NCBI GenBank assembly: GCA_028680705.1
Contig: JAQUJY010000023.1
Coordinates: 1-36,894 of the forward strand
Reading direction: 5' to 3'
Origin: Bacteroidales bacterium
GTDB lineage: Bacteria; Bacteroidota; Bacteroidia; Bacteroidales; Tenuifilaceae
Length of the DNA stretch: 36,894 nucleotides
Shown here: positions 8,652-19,100 of the stretch, one piece after another
Layout of the letters: every line of letters starts with the position of its first letter
Numbering within the stretch: the stretch's first letter is position 1
Program-made: the position numbers and the translations under genes
The notes under the pieces: model-generated
What the model was told of the DNA's origin: nothing
Seen by the model: only the letters and a program-made list of their open reading frames with translations
Database searches by the model: none

Positions 8652-9158
8652 ATGATACATAATATATACCGTGGAGATGCTGAGGTCTATGAAACCCTTA
8701 GCAGTCTAGCCATTAATTTTGATTACCATGAGCATCCTCCAGTGCCTACTGTTGAGGAAGCTTCGAAATATTGGGAAGGGATCGACTCGGCTCATTGCAA
8801 AAATCTTTTCTTTCGAAATCACAAGGGGAATAAGCACTACCTTGTTATTTTTGATTATAGCCAGACGTTGAATATTAAAGACCTTGAACAAAGGCTTAAG
8901 CAGGGGAAACTTTCCTTTGCATCGCCTAAACGGATGATGAAGTACCTTGGTTTAGAGCCAGGTTCAGTATCGCCTTTCGGCCTAATTCATGATACAGAAA
9001 ACCATGTCCACCTTTTTATCGATAGGAATCTGCAAAAAGCTAAAAGGATTAGTTTTCATCCAAATCTAAATACGGCATCATTAATTATTCCTTTTCAAGG
9101 GTTTATAAAGTATCTAAACCATGTAGGGAACAGTTTTGAATTTATGGAGCTGTACTAG
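8652..9158 (+). CDS. YbaK/ProX-family aminoacyl-tRNA deacylase
   Basis: A 168-residue cytoplasmic protein of the YbaK/EbsC superfamily, whose members hydrolyse mischarged tRNAs. It matches the ProX (PrdX) branch that removes alanine from tRNA-Pro. Landmarks are HPPVPTVEEA near residues 28-37, the KNLFFRN strand at about 50-56, and the substrate-loop motif GSVSPFGLI near 104-112. It is full length for a free-standing editing domain and is not fused to prolyl-tRNA synthetase. It starts 6 bases after the sensor-phosphatase stop, so it may be read from the same transcript, though no functional link is evident. Alanine versus cysteine specificity cannot be fixed by eye. Confidence 0.88.
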   Translation: MIHNIYRGDAEVYETLSSLAINFDYHEHPPVPTVEEASKYWEGIDSAHCKNLFFRNHKGNKHYLVIFDYSQTLNIKDLEQRLKQGKLSFASPKRMMKYLGLEPGSVSPFGLIHDTENHVHLFIDRNLQKAKRISFHPNLNTASLIIPFQGFIKYLNHVGNSFEFMELY

Positions 9159-9169
9159 ATTGAAAGTAA

Positions 9170-9198
9170 AATCCCCTGCAGAAATTCAACAGGGGATT
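9170..9198 (-). terminator. Hairpin terminator between convergent proX-like gene and nrdJ
   Basis: aatcccctg at 9170-9178 pairs with caggggatt at 9190-9198 around an 11-base loop. Read on minus, the stem is followed by TTTTACTTTC, so it best serves nrdJ, which ends at 9225. It may also stop plus-strand transcripts. Confidence 0.8.
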
Positions 9199-9224
9199 GG
9201 GTTTATGTATGGTTGATTAAAAAA

Positions 9225-11789
9225 CTACCCACACTTAGAGTTACCGCAGTTTTGGCAGATAAGGCATCCCTCTTGGTAGATAAGAGATTCGGAATCGCAC
9301 TCGGTACATTTTTTACCCGTTTTTGCTTTTGTACCATCTGGTATGTAACGGCGTAATGCTCTTTCAACCCCAGCATTCCAGGTGTTTATGGTTTCGTTGT
9401 CAAGTCTTAGCGAACTAATCAGGTTAACTACATCGGTAATGGGCATTCCGTTGCGAAGTACGCCTGAAATTAGTTTGGCATAATTCCAAAATTCCTTATT
9501 GAACATGTGTGATAGGCCACCCATGGTATTGGTATAGCCATACTTATCAATATACTGAAAATCGTAGCGACTACCATTTTCGTCTTTAATCTTAATTATG
9601 CTTCCGTTTGTAACTGCTTTTGGAATTGGCAGTACATCATCCTCTGACAAACCTGTAAAAATCTCGTAGGGCTTCTCGTTGTATAGCCCAACAAAGGCAA
9701 TCCAATTTTCATGGTTGTTCTTAAAGCGAATTACTTCGCAATCTAGAATATCCGGTCGTTTGGCTGGCGCAGCTTCGGTATCATTCTGATTCTTCTTTTT
9801 TGAAGCGATTAGCACACCGTCACGCGATCCATCACGGTAAACAGTACACCCTTTGCAGCCACTTTCCCACGCGGTTTGGTATACCTTAGCCACCATATCT
9901 TCAGATACATCTTCAGGAAGATTTACGGTAACGCTAATGGAGTGGTCTACCCATTTTTGAATCATCCCCTGCATTTTCACCTTGCTAACCCAGTCAACAT
10001 CATTTGACGTAGCCTTGTGGTATGGCGATTTTTCAACTAATTTCTGTACCTCTTCCTCGGTGTAAAGTTTTACCTCTTCGGGGTTATATCCACTAACTTC
10101 AAGCCAGGTTAAAAATTTATGATGGAAAACATTGAACTCTTCCCACGAGTCGCCAACCTCATCGATAAATGAAACAACAATATTTTTATCGTTGGGATTT
10201 ACCTTGCGCCTACGCTTGTAAAATGGCATAAACACGGGTTCAATGCCCGATGAGGTTTGGGTCATAAGACTTGTTGTACCAGTTGGTGCAATGGTAAGCA
10301 AGGCAATGTTCCTGCGGCCGTACTTCAGCATATCTGCGTAAATGGTCTCGTCCTCATTTTTAATTCTGTCGATAAAAGGATGGTCCTTTTCGCGCTGGGC
10401 ATCGAAAATGGGGAATGGTCCACGTTCCTTTGCTAGATATACTGACGAACGGTATGCCTCAACCGCCAAAGTTTTTTGTACCTCAACTGCAAAGTCAATA
10501 GCATTATCGGATCCGTACTGTAGGCCAAGTGCTGCAAGCATATCACCCTCGGCGGTTATACCAATGCCTGTTCTACGTCCTTGTATTGCTTTTTGTCTAA
10601 TTTTATTCCAAAGGTTACTCTCTACTGCTTTAATCTCATCATCCTCCGGATCGCGTTCGATTTTGTCCTGTATTGCATCAATTTTCTCCAGTTCAAGGTC
10701 AATAATATCGTCCATAATCCTTTGAGCATAATGAACATGCTTCTTAAAGAGGTCGAAGTTGAATTTTGCCTTGGGTGTAAAGGGCTTATCAACATACCCA
10801 TAAAGGTTAAGTGCCAAAAGGCGGCAACTGTCGTAGGGGCAAAGCGGAATTTCACCACAGGGATTTGTCGATACGGTCTGGAATCCTAAATCGGCGTACC
10901 TGTCAGCTACGGATTCATTTATAACCGTATCCCAGAATAGAACTCCAGGTTCTGCCGATTGCCATGCATTATGAATTATCTTCTTCCAAATATCGTGAGC
11001 ATTTACTTCTTGCTGAAATGATGGTTTTGGTGAGTTTACGGGGTATTGCTGGACATAAGGCGTTCCATCAACAACAGATCTCATAAACTCATCGTCAATT
11101 TTTACCGATACGTTGGCACCGGTTATTTTCCCAGCCTCCATTTTTGCATCAATAAATTTTCCGGCATCGGGATGCTTAATAGAGATTGAGAGCATAAGTG
11201 CACCTCTACGCCCGTCTTGGGCAACCTCGCGGGTTGAGTTTGAGTAGCGCTCCATAAATGGAACTACACCGGTTGAGGTTAGTGCACTATTGAGTACCGG
11301 ACTGCCCTTTGGTCTTATGTGCGAAAGGTCGTGGCCTACTCCTCCGCGCCGCTTCATGAGTTGTACCTGTTCCTCGTCAATTTTCATTATTCCGCCATAC
11401 GAATCGGCATCGCCCTTTGAGCCAATAACAAAGCAGTTTGAAAGGCTAGCTATTTGGAATGGATTGCCAATACCAGTCATAGGACCACCCTGAGGGACAA
11501 TATACTTAAACTCCTTAAGAAGATTAAATATATCCTCCTCGCTCATGGGATTTGCATATTTGCTTTCAATGCGGGCAATCTCTTTAGCAAGCCTACGGTG
11601 CATATCTTCGGGCGAGCATTCGTAGATATTTCCAAAACTATCTTTAAGTGCATATTTACTAACCCATACTTTTGCAGCCATTTCATCACCTTTGAAATAT
11701 TCGGTCGAAGCAATTATTGCCTCATCAAAGGAATAGACTTTTCTTTTTTCCTTGGTTTCGTTTATTAATGATATTTCCCCCTTGTTCAT
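9225..11789 (-). CDS. nrdJ: Adenosylcobalamin-dependent (class II) ribonucleoside-diphosphate reductase
   Basis: The 854-residue enzyme reduces ribonucleotides to deoxyribonucleotides using a B12-derived thiyl radical, so it needs no oxygen and no small subunit. The radical-chemistry residues can be placed: Cys119 in SLSNCFVIG and Cys322 as the redox pair, and Asn309-Cys311-Glu313 in NPCGEIPL as the catalytic set. APTGTTSLM and SSGIEPVF are the phosphate- and substrate-loop motifs. A TSCPD domain occupies about 700-825. The last 30 residues carry CxxC, CxxCxxC and a final Cys, the shuttle and possible zinc site common in this subgroup. It is monocistronic with its own terminator. No cobalamin riboswitch is recognisable in the 515 bases upstream. 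Confidence 0.96.
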   Translation of the reverse strand: MNKGEISLINETKEKRKVYSFDEAIIASTEYFKGDEMAAKVWVSKYALKDSFGNIYECSPEDMHRRLAKEIARIESKYANPMSEEDIFNLLKEFKYIVPQGGPMTGIGNPFQIASLSNCFVIGSKGDADSYGGIMKIDEEQVQLMKRRGGVGHDLSHIRPKGSPVLNSALTSTGVVPFMERYSNSTREVAQDGRRGALMLSISIKHPDAGKFIDAKMEAGKITGANVSVKIDDEFMRSVVDGTPYVQQYPVNSPKPSFQQEVNAHDIWKKIIHNAWQSAEPGVLFWDTVINESVADRYADLGFQTVSTNPCGEIPLCPYDSCRLLALNLYGYVDKPFTPKAKFNFDLFKKHVHYAQRIMDDIIDLELEKIDAIQDKIERDPEDDEIKAVESNLWNKIRQKAIQGRRTGIGITAEGDMLAALGLQYGSDNAIDFAVEVQKTLAVEAYRSSVYLAKERGPFPIFDAQREKDHPFIDRIKNEDETIYADMLKYGRRNIALLTIAPTGTTSLMTQTSSGIEPVFMPFYKRRRKVNPNDKNIVVSFIDEVGDSWEEFNVFHHKFLTWLEVSGYNPEEVKLYTEEEVQKLVEKSPYHKATSNDVDWVSKVKMQGMIQKWVDHSISVTVNLPEDVSEDMVAKVYQTAWESGCKGCTVYRDGSRDGVLIASKKKNQNDTEAAPAKRPDILDCEVIRFKNNHENWIAFVGLYNEKPYEIFTGLSEDDVLPIPKAVTNGSIIKIKDENGSRYDFQYIDKYGYTNTMGGLSHMFNKEFWNYAKLISGVLRNGMPITDVVNLISSLRLDNETINTWNAGVERALRRYIPDGTKAKTGKKCTECDSESLIYQEGCLICQNCGNSKCG

Positions 11790-12304
11790 CTTTTATGAAT
11801 TGGTTTTCATGATTATTATTTGCTTATAATTCCTATTGAGCTGAAAAAAAGGATTGTGTAAGAATTCTCAACTACGGACAAAGTGAATGCAAGATATAAA
11901 ACCAAACCTATTTACTCCAAGTTTTGCTGAGTGAAGAAGTAAACAATCAACCAAAGTTATCAACATTGCAAGTGTCACGTTAACAGTGATATATGCGAAG
12001 CTTTTGAGGGTCAGCTTTTAGCGTTTAACTCGTTGTATCCCATGGGGTGAGCCAAGTAAATGTGTTAAAAGTAAATATTAGCACACTGTTTAGTGTTCCA
12101 GTGTTAAACCCAAAGGAAACAGATATTAGGTTTGGATGAGGGGCAGTTGTCAAACCAAAATAGAATAATGGTAAAGAGGTGAGCGAATAATTTATTGGTA
12201 AAAAAGACTAACCTAAAAATATTGACGCATTGGTTTATTTTTATTGGTTAATCCGGCTCTGAAGATTATTTCAAAGTTTATGTTCTACTGTATAGGGTTT
12301 TGAC
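11790..12304. other. 515-base gene-free region upstream of nrdJ
   Basis: No convincing gene is present in either strand. There is a short palindrome, acact-gttt-agtgt, at 12083-12096. The octamer gtgttaaa occurs at both 12062-12069 and 12101-12108. ggtttg at 12129-12134 pairs with caaacc at 12151-12156. None forms a recognisable riboswitch or known small RNA. The stretch is long enough for an nrdJ leader, regulatory sites or an undescribed RNA. Confidence 0.4.
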
Positions 12305-12949
12305 TTATGGTGCTAGTCTTTCGGTTATCCATTCGTCGTTTATGAATGAGTACTGAATTCTATCATGGAGTCGATTGGTTCGACCTTGCCAAAATTCAAT
12401 AATATTGGGTTCTAGAATGTATCCACCCCAATTGGGTGGACGACTAATTGTTTTACCCGAGAATTCTTCGCGAAAATCTGAATTTAAGTTCTCGAGGTAT
12501 TTCCTGTTCCTTATTACGTCGCTTTGTGGCGAAGCCCATGCCCCAATCTTACTCTTGTCTGGTCGAGTCTTGAAGTAATTGTCAGATTCTGCTTCCGTTG
12601 TTTTTTTTATCAGCCCTTCTATACGGATTTGGCGTTGGAGTTCGGGCCAAAACAGAACTAGAGCACCGTAGGGGTTTTGTAGGATTTGTTTTCCTTTGTT
12701 GCTTTCATAGTTTGTAAAGAAAACAAACCCTTGTCTATTGAAGTCTTTAAGGAGAACAACTCTTGCTGAGGGTTTTCCGTCAAAAGTGCTGGTTGCCAAG
12801 GTCATTGCATTCGGTTCATTGCATTCGGCTGCAATGGCCTCATCCATCCAAATACCAAACTGCTTGATTGGATTTGGGAGCACCGCATTTTTACTAAGCT
12901 GCTTTAGGTTATAGTCGTTTCGAATCTGTGAGAGATTAGGTTTGTTCAT
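12305..12949 (-). CDS. pdxH: Pyridoxamine 5'-phosphate oxidase
   Basis: The 214-residue FMN enzyme oxidises pyridoxine or pyridoxamine phosphate to the cofactor pyridoxal phosphate, the last step of synthesis and salvage. All the familiar blocks are there: RVVLLKDF, FFTNYESNKG, RPDKSKIGAWAS, RPPNWGGY, EFWQGRTNRLHDR and the C-terminal ERLAP. Length and ends are standard. Its start overlaps the end of the yihY-like gene by 14 bases, placing it last in the DUF4783-nadC-yihY-pdxH operon. The operon thus couples two cofactor pathways, NAD and PLP. The reaction uses oxygen as electron acceptor in known homologues, of note in a genome with an oxygen-independent reductase beside it. Confidence 0.97.
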   Translation of the reverse strand: MNKPNLSQIRNDYNLKQLSKNAVLPNPIKQFGIWMDEAIAAECNEPNAMTLATSTFDGKPSARVVLLKDFNRQGFVFFTNYESNKGKQILQNPYGALVLFWPELQRQIRIEGLIKKTTEAESDNYFKTRPDKSKIGAWASPQSDVIRNRKYLENLNSDFREEFSGKTISRPPNWGGYILEPNIIEFWQGRTNRLHDRIQYSFINDEWITERLAP

Positions 12950-13940
12950 TTTTATTAATCGTTAAACTATTTCTATAATCAACTTTGGCTGAAGCAATGC
13001 TAGCGTTAACCTCAAAGCCCAGAATAAGTCCAATGGAATTAAAGAATATCCATATCATAAGCGCTAGTAAGCCGCCAATTGACCCATATAATTTATTATA
13101 CTGGCCAAAGTTATTCACAAAAAACGAAAATCCAATGGAGGTTATAAATATCATTATAGTTGCTATAATAGAACCTGCAGATATGAATTTAAATTTTGTT
13201 CGCTTTGCTGGTGCAAAGTAGTATAAAAACGATATGGACAGAAAGAAAATGCCAATCACGGTTAACCACTGTATTATAACAAAAATGTAATAAGTAAAGT
13301 TCGACTGTAAAGTACCTCTTTCTACTAAAAAATTGAGGCCAAACTTCCCAAAGAGAAGGAGTAGAACGGCTATCATTATAAGGAATGGGATAATTAGGGT
13401 GAGCAGAAAGGCCACAAGGTGCTGGTTTATAAATCCTCGCCTGTAAATGGTGTGGGAGGTAGCATTAAACGAAACAATCAGCGAATTCATTCCATTATGA
13501 GCAAAGAAGAGAGCAGCAATAAATCCAAACGAGAGCAACCCTAAGCTACGCTGGGTAATTACCCCAATAAGAGTTGATTCTACCAATCCGTATGCTGTGC
13601 TAGGCATAATTCCTTCTAGTAGTTCAAGTAGTTGTGCTTGGAAGTTTTCAACAGGAATATAAGGGATAAGCGTGAACACAAATATTATTGTGGGAAAGAG
13701 TGCTACAAAAAAGTCAAACGCTACGGCTGATGCTCTCGTGGTAATACTCCCTTTAAGGAGCCCTTTTATAAAGAATCGGACTACATTGTATACTGGAACT
13801 CCTTCAAAGCCAATGAACGATGCTTGTTTTGCTTTACGGATTAGCCTCCAAGCAACGTATTTTAACTTCCGAATAAATCGTTTAGCTCTTCCTCTGTATC
13901 CTCTGTGCTTTTTTTGTTTGCTTTTAATTTGCTCGATCAT
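12936..13940 (-). CDS. YihY/BrkB-family inner-membrane protein
   Basis: The 334-residue protein has a basic N-terminal tail of about 50 residues followed by six predicted membrane helices. Family marks are TTRASAVAFDFFVALFP near residue 70 and the stretch with YGSIGGLLALMIW near the end, followed by LGFEVNASI. Proteins of this family were once called ribonuclease BN by mistake; their real role is unsettled, with transport suggested. The gene overlaps nadC by 4 bases (ATGA) and pdxH by 14, showing translational coupling. Membrane location is firm, function unknown. Confidence 0.9.
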   Translation of the reverse strand: MIEQIKSKQKKHRGYRGRAKRFIRKLKYVAWRLIRKAKQASFIGFEGVPVYNVVRFFIKGLLKGSITTRASAVAFDFFVALFPTIIFVFTLIPYIPVENFQAQLLELLEGIMPSTAYGLVESTLIGVITQRSLGLLSFGFIAALFFAHNGMNSLIVSFNATSHTIYRRGFINQHLVAFLLTLIIPFLIMIAVLLLLFGKFGLNFLVERGTLQSNFTYYIFVIIQWLTVIGIFFLSISFLYYFAPAKRTKFKFISAGSIIATIMIFITSIGFSFFVNNFGQYNKLYGSIGGLLALMIWIFFNSIGLILGFEVNASIASAKVDYRNSLTINKNEQT

Positions 13941-14770
13941 ACCTTTTTAAGGTTCATGTCAAGGCTTTTAATTTGATGCGTTAGAGCCCCAACCGATATA
14001 AAATCAACACCCGTTTCGGCATATGCTCTTATGGTTTTTAGTGTAATGCCTCCCGATGATTCGGTTTCGAATTTGTCATTTATTAGTTTAACGGCTTCTG
14101 CCGTTTGTGCTGGCGTAAAGTTATCAAGCATAATCCTTTTAACTCCGCCAATGGCAATTACCTGTTCTATTTCATCAAGGTTTCGAGTTTCTATCTCGAT
14201 GTCTAGTTTTTTACCTGTGCGCTCCAGGTAACTGTTGGCCTTATTAATGGCTTGGGCAATTCCTCCTGCAAAATCAACATGGTTATCCTTAAGCATAATC
14301 ATGTCGTAAAGCCCCATTCGGTGGTTCTCGCCGCCTCCAATTTTTACTGCCAGTTTATCTAATATTCGCATTCCAGGAGTAGTTTTGCGGGTGTCCAGTA
14401 TTTTTGCGTTGGTACCTTTAATCGAATCAACATATTCCCTTGTTTGGGTTGATATGCCGCTCATGCGCTGCATTATATTAAGTACAATCCTTTCGGCCTG
14501 TAATAATGAGTGAACTTTACCTTTTGCAGAGAATGCAATATCGCCAAAGTTCACCTCTGTGCCATCGACAATAAAGGGGTTGAATTGGATATTGGGATCA
14601 ATTTTTGTGTACACCTTTTCTGCAATTTCTATCCCTGCAATAATACCCTGTTGCTTTACCATAAGTTGAACCTCTCCCTGGGCTGTTTTGGGTATACACG
14701 AAAGCGATGAGTGATCCCCATCGCCAATATCCTCAAGTATAGCTGTTTCGAGGAGTTTTTCTATTAGCAT
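13937..14770 (-). CDS. nadC: Quinolinate phosphoribosyltransferase (decarboxylating)
   Basis: A 277-residue cytoplasmic enzyme that joins quinolinate to PRPP, releasing CO2, to give nicotinate mononucleotide in NAD synthesis. The signatures are clear: EDIGDGDHSS at the N-terminus, the LQAERIVLNIMQRMSGIST helix, DTRKTTPGMR, KIGGGENHRMGLYD, KDNH, EIETRNLDE, IMLDNF and the final ISVGALTH. Substrate-binding Arg, His, Lys, Glu and Asp positions are intact and the length is normal. It lies 44 bases after the DUF4783 gene and overlaps the yihY-like gene by 4 bases. The DUF4783-nadC pairing recurs in Bacteroidota. No nadA or nadB is in the window. Confidence 0.97.
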   Translation of the reverse strand: MLIEKLLETAILEDIGDGDHSSLSCIPKTAQGEVQLMVKQQGIIAGIEIAEKVYTKIDPNIQFNPFIVDGTEVNFGDIAFSAKGKVHSLLQAERIVLNIMQRMSGISTQTREYVDSIKGTNAKILDTRKTTPGMRILDKLAVKIGGGENHRMGLYDMIMLKDNHVDFAGGIAQAINKANSYLERTGKKLDIEIETRNLDEIEQVIAIGGVKRIMLDNFTPAQTAEAVKLINDKFETESSGGITLKTIRAYAETGVDFISVGALTHQIKSLDMNLKKV

Positions 14771-14814
14771 GTTGTAGTATCTTGATTTGAAATTTGTAAT
14801 TTTAAAGAATAGGG

Positions 14815-15219
14815 TTACTCGCTCAACTCTATTCTTAGCTGATGTATTAGCATTCTTTCGTTTTCCTCCTTCATAAATATCGACACCCTAAAGTTTCCCG
14901 AAGAGGTTAGCAGTATGCCAATGGCAAAACTGGTGTTCCCTTTCGTACCCTGGTGGTTTACCTTAAACGAGGTTGGTTTGTATTTGTTGAAAAAGTCCTT
15001 TAATAATAGTTCGGCCTGTGCTTTGCTAAACATATTTTCATCCTCAAGGAGTTCCATCTCAACTGTTGGATTAAAGTGCTTAGTAATCTGCGAAGAGTTT
15101 CCCTCCTTAAATGCTACAGATACTGAATTAATTATTCCATTGGCTTTTTGCGGCAGAGACCCTGAAGTTAAAGCGGTGGTAAGAACTACTAAGACTATTG
15201 TAATGTATTTTGTTCTCAT
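14815..15219 (-). CDS. DUF4783 family exported protein
   Basis: A small 134-residue protein with a signal peptide (residues 5-20) and a compact mature domain of about 110 residues. The mature part contains AFKEGNSSQITKHF, a helix around KAQAELLLKDFF and strands ending in LRIEL. This matches DUF4783, a Bacteroidota family with an NTF2-like or cystatin-like look, function unknown. It is the first gene of the operon with nadC, which suggests shared expression but not necessarily shared function. The start is supported by the signal peptide directly following it. Confidence 0.8.
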   Translation of the reverse strand: MRTKYITIVLVVLTTALTSGSLPQKANGIINSVSVAFKEGNSSQITKHFNPTVEMELLEDENMFSKAQAELLLKDFFNKYKPTSFKVNHQGTKGNTSFAIGILLTSSGNFRVSIFMKEENERMLIHQLRIELSE

Positions 15220-15567
15220 ATATTAATATATTTGTTATTCATGCATTTTGGTTCAACATAAGCCTTTTTTGAGAAGGGAAGTTAAATCCATAGGATGTAA
15301 ATGAACTATTCTTTGGTTTATGGTTAAACCCTTAAAAACATACTAATAAGGCTAGCATCTGTATCAAAATGTATGCCCTTAATGGTTGTGTATAGAACAA
15401 ATTTTTTTTATCTTGGTTTATGCCAAAAATTAAGATTAAAGTAAAAGTACTTAAGATATATTGAAATGTCAAGTTAGTTTTGTAAACTTTGCAGTCTACA
15501 AGCATTATGAGCATTAGGTTAAAATGCTTATCATGCGTTACATATTTTAATACAGAATATTAGAGTT
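15220..15567. other. Divergent promoter region between DUF4783 and rlmH
   Basis: This 348-base AT-rich stretch should hold promoters for both flanking transcripts. On plus, TTG at 15461-15463 precedes TAAACTTTG at 15483-15491 by 19 bases, a near match to the Bacteroidota promoter with one extra spacer base. TAGTTTTG at 15475-15482 is an exact -7 match without a well-placed TTG. A 60-codon minus-strand frame at 15332-15514 has no recognisable features and is probably not a gene. Confidence 0.4.
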
Positions 15568-16041
15568 TTGAAGATAAAAGTAATTGTTGTGGGCAAAACC
15601 CTTAAGGGTTTTATAGGGGAAGGTGTTGACGAGTATCTGAAGCGGCTAAAACGCTATTTACGGGTAGAGGTGCTAGTAATTCCTGATGTTAAGGTTGGTA
15701 AAAGTTTGCCTGTTGAGCAGCTAATGAAAAAAGAGGAGGAACTAATCCTGTCGGGAATTGCCAATGGTTCTGAAGTTTTCTTGCTGGATGAGCAGGGAAA
15801 GGAATACACCTCTGTGGAACTGGCTTCTTTTGTTGAGGAGAAGATGGTTGCAGGAACTAAAGAAATAACCCTTATTATAGGAGGGGCATATGGTGTTACT
15901 CAGACGGTAAAGTCGAAAGCAAATGGGGTTATTGCATTGTCTAAACTTACATTTTCTCATCAAATGATTAGGGTTATTCTGTTTGAGCAACTCTATAGGG
16001 CAATGACCATAATTAGGGGTGAGCCTTACCATCATATGTAG
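15568..16041 (+). CDS. rlmH: 23S rRNA (pseudouridine1915-N3)-methyltransferase
   Basis: The 157-residue SPOUT methyltransferase modifies pseudouridine 1915 in helix 69 of 23S rRNA using S-adenosylmethionine. The knotted SAM site is seen in LIIGGAYG and LSKLTFSHQMIRVILFEQLY, and the invariant C-terminal end is RGEPYHHM. The start is TTG at 15568: the protein then begins MKIKVIVVGK, aligning with family N-termini, and no ATG lies in frame just upstream. Rare start codon use may keep expression low. It stands upstream of the large histidine kinase with an 84-base gap. Confidence 0.97.
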   Translation: MKIKVIVVGKTLKGFIGEGVDEYLKRLKRYLRVEVLVIPDVKVGKSLPVEQLMKKEEELILSGIANGSEVFLLDEQGKEYTSVELASFVEEKMVAGTKEITLIIGGAYGVTQTVKSKANGVIALSKLTFSHQMIRVILFEQLYRAMTIIRGEPYHHM

Positions 16042-16125
16042 AGATACTGTAGATAAAGTTGTGGTTTGGTTCATTTTTTGTTATAAATTAGTTTCGTTTT
16101 TAAGCAAAACAATAAAAAAATTGCG

Positions 16126-19100
16126 GTGAAATCAAAGGGTGTTCTTATTATCTCTTTACTATCGTTATTCGTGGCTGTTGCCTCGTTTTTAACTATTCCC
16201 TTTTCGTCGCAGATACTCACCAAATGGCTTGCAAGTCCACCGCAAATCGATAGGGCTGCATCTGTTCTTAAGCAAAGAACAGATGCGGGTATTGAAGTTG
16301 CAAAAGAGTTAGTTAATGCCTCCATTGATAAGGGGTTTGTAGAGCCCTTTGAAATGCTTTCCGAATCAACAGCTAAGAGACTGGATGACGAAGGTATTTC
16401 CATTTTTATTTTCAATAACGATTCGCTTATATTCTGGTCGGAAGCTCTTGATATAGACCGCGTGGCAGAGTATTCTGATAGGCTGGTGAAAGTGCAAAAT
16501 GTTTGGTGCACATCCTATTGGATTGCCCACGATAGCATTAAGGCACTTGCGCTGGTAAAGGTGAAATATAGCTATCCCTATCAAAATAAATTCCTAGAAA
16601 ATAGTTTTCACCCTTCGCTAAGTTTTTTAGACGATTACGAGGTAGCGCCAGAGTATTATCCTGGGTCGTTTCCTGTTTCATTATACAGTTCAGTCCCTGT
16701 TATATATCTAACCTATATCCCAAAGGATTTTGCCAAACAACACGAGAATTTTAAGGCTCTGCTCTCGTGGATTGGTTTTTTGTGTCTGCTATTGGCAGTG
16801 TTTTTGTTTTTTTGCCACCCAAGGATTAGACGCAATGCATTACCTATGCTATTACCCCTAGCTATTGTGCTTTTTGGTTTAAGGTTAGTATCGCTTTTTT
16901 GGGATATAATTCCTAAAGGGCAATGGCTATTGTTTAAACCCGAGGTGTTTGCGTATAGTTGGTTAGCCCCATCAGTTGGTGATTTGCTGCTAAATACTAT
17001 AATTCTATTTGCAATTATTGCTTACGCCTTTAGACCGATAATTTCCTTAGCTAAAAACAGTAATCGAAGAGTTCGGGTCATAGGTGTATTGCTTAGCATC
17101 ATATCGCTGTGGTTGTTTTTAATCTCCGAAAGTTTAATTGCTATTTTAGTGCAAAACTCAACCATTACACTTGAGGCCTTCAAAATTTTTAACCTATCCG
17201 TTTTTTCGCTCCTAGAGTACTTAATTCTTTCGCTTTGGTTTGTCTCCGCTTCTCTTTTGCTCATTGCAGCGCGCTATCTATTGAATTCATTGCCTAAAAA
17301 GAGATTGTTTGTGCTGTGGGTTTTAATAATAGTATTGCTAGGTATAGGTAGTTTTATTACAGGGGAAACATGGGGTTTTTCCACTCTAATCTTGCTTTTG
17401 GCCCTTTGTGTGCTGTTTTTATACTATAAACCACATACCAAATTTATCCATTCTAGCCTTTTTTTGATATTCGTTTCAATAATATCGGCATTCTCGGTTT
17501 GGAACGTGTCGGTTAATGCATCACACAAGGATAATGAAATAAGGAAACTATTGGCAATAAACCTAGCAAATGAGCGCGATCCTATTGCCGAGGTTAATTT
17601 TCCTCAGTTAGCAAGAAAAATGCATGTCGACGGGACTATAAGAGAATTTTTGGATAGAATAGAGGATGACGAGGACAGCCTAAACGAATATGTTCAGGAA
17701 AACTACCTGTCGGGCTATTTGAATAAGTATGATTTTCAAATAACTGTTTGTCTCTCTGCTTCGCAATTACATATCGAAAATTCTGGGGATGTTGTTTATT
17801 GCTTTGGCTTTTTTGAGGACATGCTAAACGAATACGGGCAAAGAATCCCAGGCTCAAGTTTTTACCATCTTAACAATCAGAATGGGAGAATAAGCTATTT
17901 AGGCATAGTCGAGTTTGTGCTCCACGATGGAGCCGAGGCTTGTATTTATATTGAACTGGATTCAAAACTTAACAAAGAACTGCTTGGTTATCCTGAATTA
18001 TTAATTGATAGGGCGATCAATATAAAAAGGCAAGTATCGGAGTACTCTTCAGCCAAATATTTCGACAATGAACTGATTGCCTTCACGGGTAGTTATAATT
18101 TTCCGTTGTATAATATACACCATCCCGACTCAACATCTCGCTACACCTTTATAAATACAAATGGGTATAACCACATGCTGTATAAGGATGAAGGTAGGAC
18201 TACCATTATTCTCTCAAAGCCAAACGTTAGCATACTTAATGTAACCGCATCGTTTGCATGGGTTTTTCTTTTCTTTTACTTTACTTTAATTGCTTGGTTT
18301 ACCCTAGGTGGATTGGTTAACTTGTCACAAAGTTCAATCCCCAGTTTTAAAAATAGGATAAAGTTTACAATGGTTCTGGTTCTATTTCTATCCTTAATTC
18401 TAGTGGGTACAGTTACTATTGCCTTTAGTGTTAAAAGTTTTGAGCAGAAGAATCTCGATAATTTAAATGAGAAGTTAGTTTCGGTAATGGTTGATGTTGA
18501 GAATAATCTGTTACCTCACGATATTTTGTATCCAGAGTATAATCACTATTTAACAACATATCTTATTGAACTATCGAATGTTTTCCATTCCGATATTAAC
18601 CTATACGATACAAATGGGGCTCTTTTAGTAACATCGCGACCTGAAGTGTTTGAGCGAAATCTTTTTGGCAGGCAGATGAATCCACTAGCATGGTTTGAAT
18701 TAGATAATAATCATGCAGCGAAGCTTATCCATTCGGAAAGCATTGGTAATATGAACTACCTTTCCGCATATGCTCCCTTGGTAGATCAATCGAACCAAAA
18801 AGTAGGGTACCTAAACTTACCTTATTTCACCCGTCAGGGAGAGTTTATGAAAGAGGTTTTGCTGGTTATTGTTGCGCTGGTTAATATTTATGCTTTTCTG
18901 ATACTTTTGAGCATTCTCATAGCCGTTTTTATTAGCAATAAAATTGCAAAACCACTTGAACTTATCCGCCAGCGAATTGGTACCATTGATATAGCCAAGC
19001 ATATAGAAACTATTGATTACCAAGGAAAAGATGAAGTTGGTCAACTTGTGAGCGAGTATAACAGGATGGTGGTTGAACTTGCCGAAAGCGCAAAAAAACT

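Noticed and set aside
12083-12096. NrdR box upstream of nrdJ
   Set aside because: The palindrome has a 4-base centre instead of 6 and no second box at the expected distance.
15332-15514. 60-codon minus-strand frame between DUF4783 and rlmH
   Set aside because: It has no recognisable domain or signal and lies across the expected divergent promoters.
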